Source: Candidatus Woesearchaeota archaeon (GTDB taxonomy: Archaea > Nanobdellota > Nanobdellia > Woesearchaeales > GW2011-AR4). From it: a stretch of DNA of 6,819 nucleotides. The notes under the pieces are model-generated. The model worked only from the letters and a program-made list of their open reading frames with translations. It was not told the origin of the DNA and did no database searches. The stretch lies in contig DAOVKD010000034.1 of assembly GCA_030631975.1 (NCBI GenBank), positions 1-6,819 of the forward strand, in the 5' to 3' direction. The stretch's first letter is position 1, and each line of letters begins with the position of its first letter. The position numbers and the translations under genes were made by a program. Below are positions 6,492 through 6,819 of this stretch, in pieces.

Positions 6492-6819
6492 CTTAGGAAC
6501 CCCATCCCCCAGCTTACATGCATTATCCCCCATGCCAATCCTATCAAGAGCCTTTGCTTTATTGGTATGGATTCCTTCGGCCAGCTAAGAAGCGATATCA
6601 AGAACAGAGCTAATAAATATGAAAGGGGGACAAGGATAAGCGAGGCTTTCCAGAAGCTTAACACTAACGAAAGGAATAGGCCAATAACTAAGATAACTGG
6701 CCCTATTTGTCTGAAAGATGTTATTTTTTTATGTTTTAAAGTTGTATAATACCTTCCCCTTCCGTATTTATAATATTGCAATGCCAAAGCTTTCAGAGAC
6801 TCACGCGGGAAATAAGCGA
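6461..6819 (-). CDS. Family 2 glycosyltransferase (ExoA-like), C-terminal fragment
   Basis: The reading frame is open through the right edge, so this is the last 118 codons of a larger gene, not a small ORF starting at the TTG at 6787. The visible part begins AYFPRESLKALALQYYKYG and continues GRGRYYTTLKHK. PRESL followed by a YxYGRGR motif is typical of the segment just after the GT-A catalytic domain in ExoA/succinoglycan-type GT2 enzymes. Two or three membrane helices follow (about 35-55, 56-75 and 89-110 of the visible part), ending with HVSWGMGFLSYL, which matches the 'H..yg.Gfl.gl' end of the family. Such enzymes add a sugar from a nucleotide donor to the lipid-linked glycan on the cytoplasmic side. 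The DxD and QxxRW-type motifs would lie outside the window. TAG stop at 6463-6461. Confidence 0.87.
   Translation of the reverse strand, partial: AYFPRESLKALALQYYKYGRGRYYTTLKHKKITSFRQIGPVILVIGLFLSLVLSFWKASLILVPLSYLLALFLISLLSWPKESIPIKQRLLIGLAWGIMHVSWGMGFLSYLIFWRKIK

Noticed and set aside
6567..6749. Plus-strand ORF of 60 codons
   Set aside because: It is antisense to the GT2 C-terminus, which has PRESL and GRGR family motifs.
6461..6787. Stand-alone 108-residue protein starting at TTG 6787
   Set aside because: The frame stays open to the right edge and the upstream codons encode conserved GT2 residues (AYFPRESLKA), so it is the end of a larger gene.
1..6819. CRISPR array, tRNA, rRNA or phage genes
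   Set aside because: I saw no regularly spaced repeats, no tRNA- or rRNA-like conserved blocks and no phage structural motifs.

Overview
The window is a bacterial cell-surface polysaccharide locus with every gene on the minus strand, so transcription runs from the right end towards the left. It holds seven genes: five complete and two cut by the window edges. The bacterial polyprenyl-phosphate glycosylphosphotransferase, Wzy-like polymerase and GT-C glycosyltransferase point to an O-antigen, capsule or exopolysaccharide made on undecaprenyl phosphate. The DNA is AT-rich, two genes have no ATG start and probably begin with TTG, and the spacer carries interspersed palindromes. This fits an uncultured or poorly sampled bacterial lineage, but I cannot name the phylum from sequence alone.

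Layout in transcription order (right to left). At 6461-6819 is the C-terminal end of an ExoA-like family 2 glycosyltransferase. At 6092-6430 is a small membrane protein of unknown function. At 5107-6111 (or up to 6150) is a flippase-like LPG-synthase transmembrane-region protein (PF03706/UPF0104). At 3690-5087 is a polyprenyl glycosylphosphotransferase (TIGR03025-like). At 1783-3693 is a GT39/ArnT-like GT-C glycosyltransferase. A 146-bp spacer at 1637-1782 carries two different palindromic elements, one of which also looks like a terminator. At 140-1636 is a Wzy-like O-antigen polymerase, and at 1-129 the N-terminus of a probable family 4 glycosyltransferase.

How the genes could work together (inference): the glycosylphosphotransferase puts the first sugar phosphate on undecaprenyl phosphate. 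The GT2 and GT4 enzymes extend the chain on the cytoplasmic side. The GT-C enzyme adds a sugar from a lipid-linked donor on the outer face, and the Wzy-like protein polymerises the repeat units. No Wzx flippase is visible, so it may lie outside the window.

The first five genes are tightly packed, with overlaps or gaps of at most 30 bp, and look like one operon. The spacer before the polymerase breaks this packing. Sampled 60-base lines are about 20-35% GC in the polymerase and about 35-57% at the right end, which fits a variable module on the left. I see no clearly new system. The best leads are the structured spacer, a perfect 13-bp hairpin spanning the GT2 stop codon, and the unassigned small membrane protein. 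No stretch over 300 bp lacks a gene.
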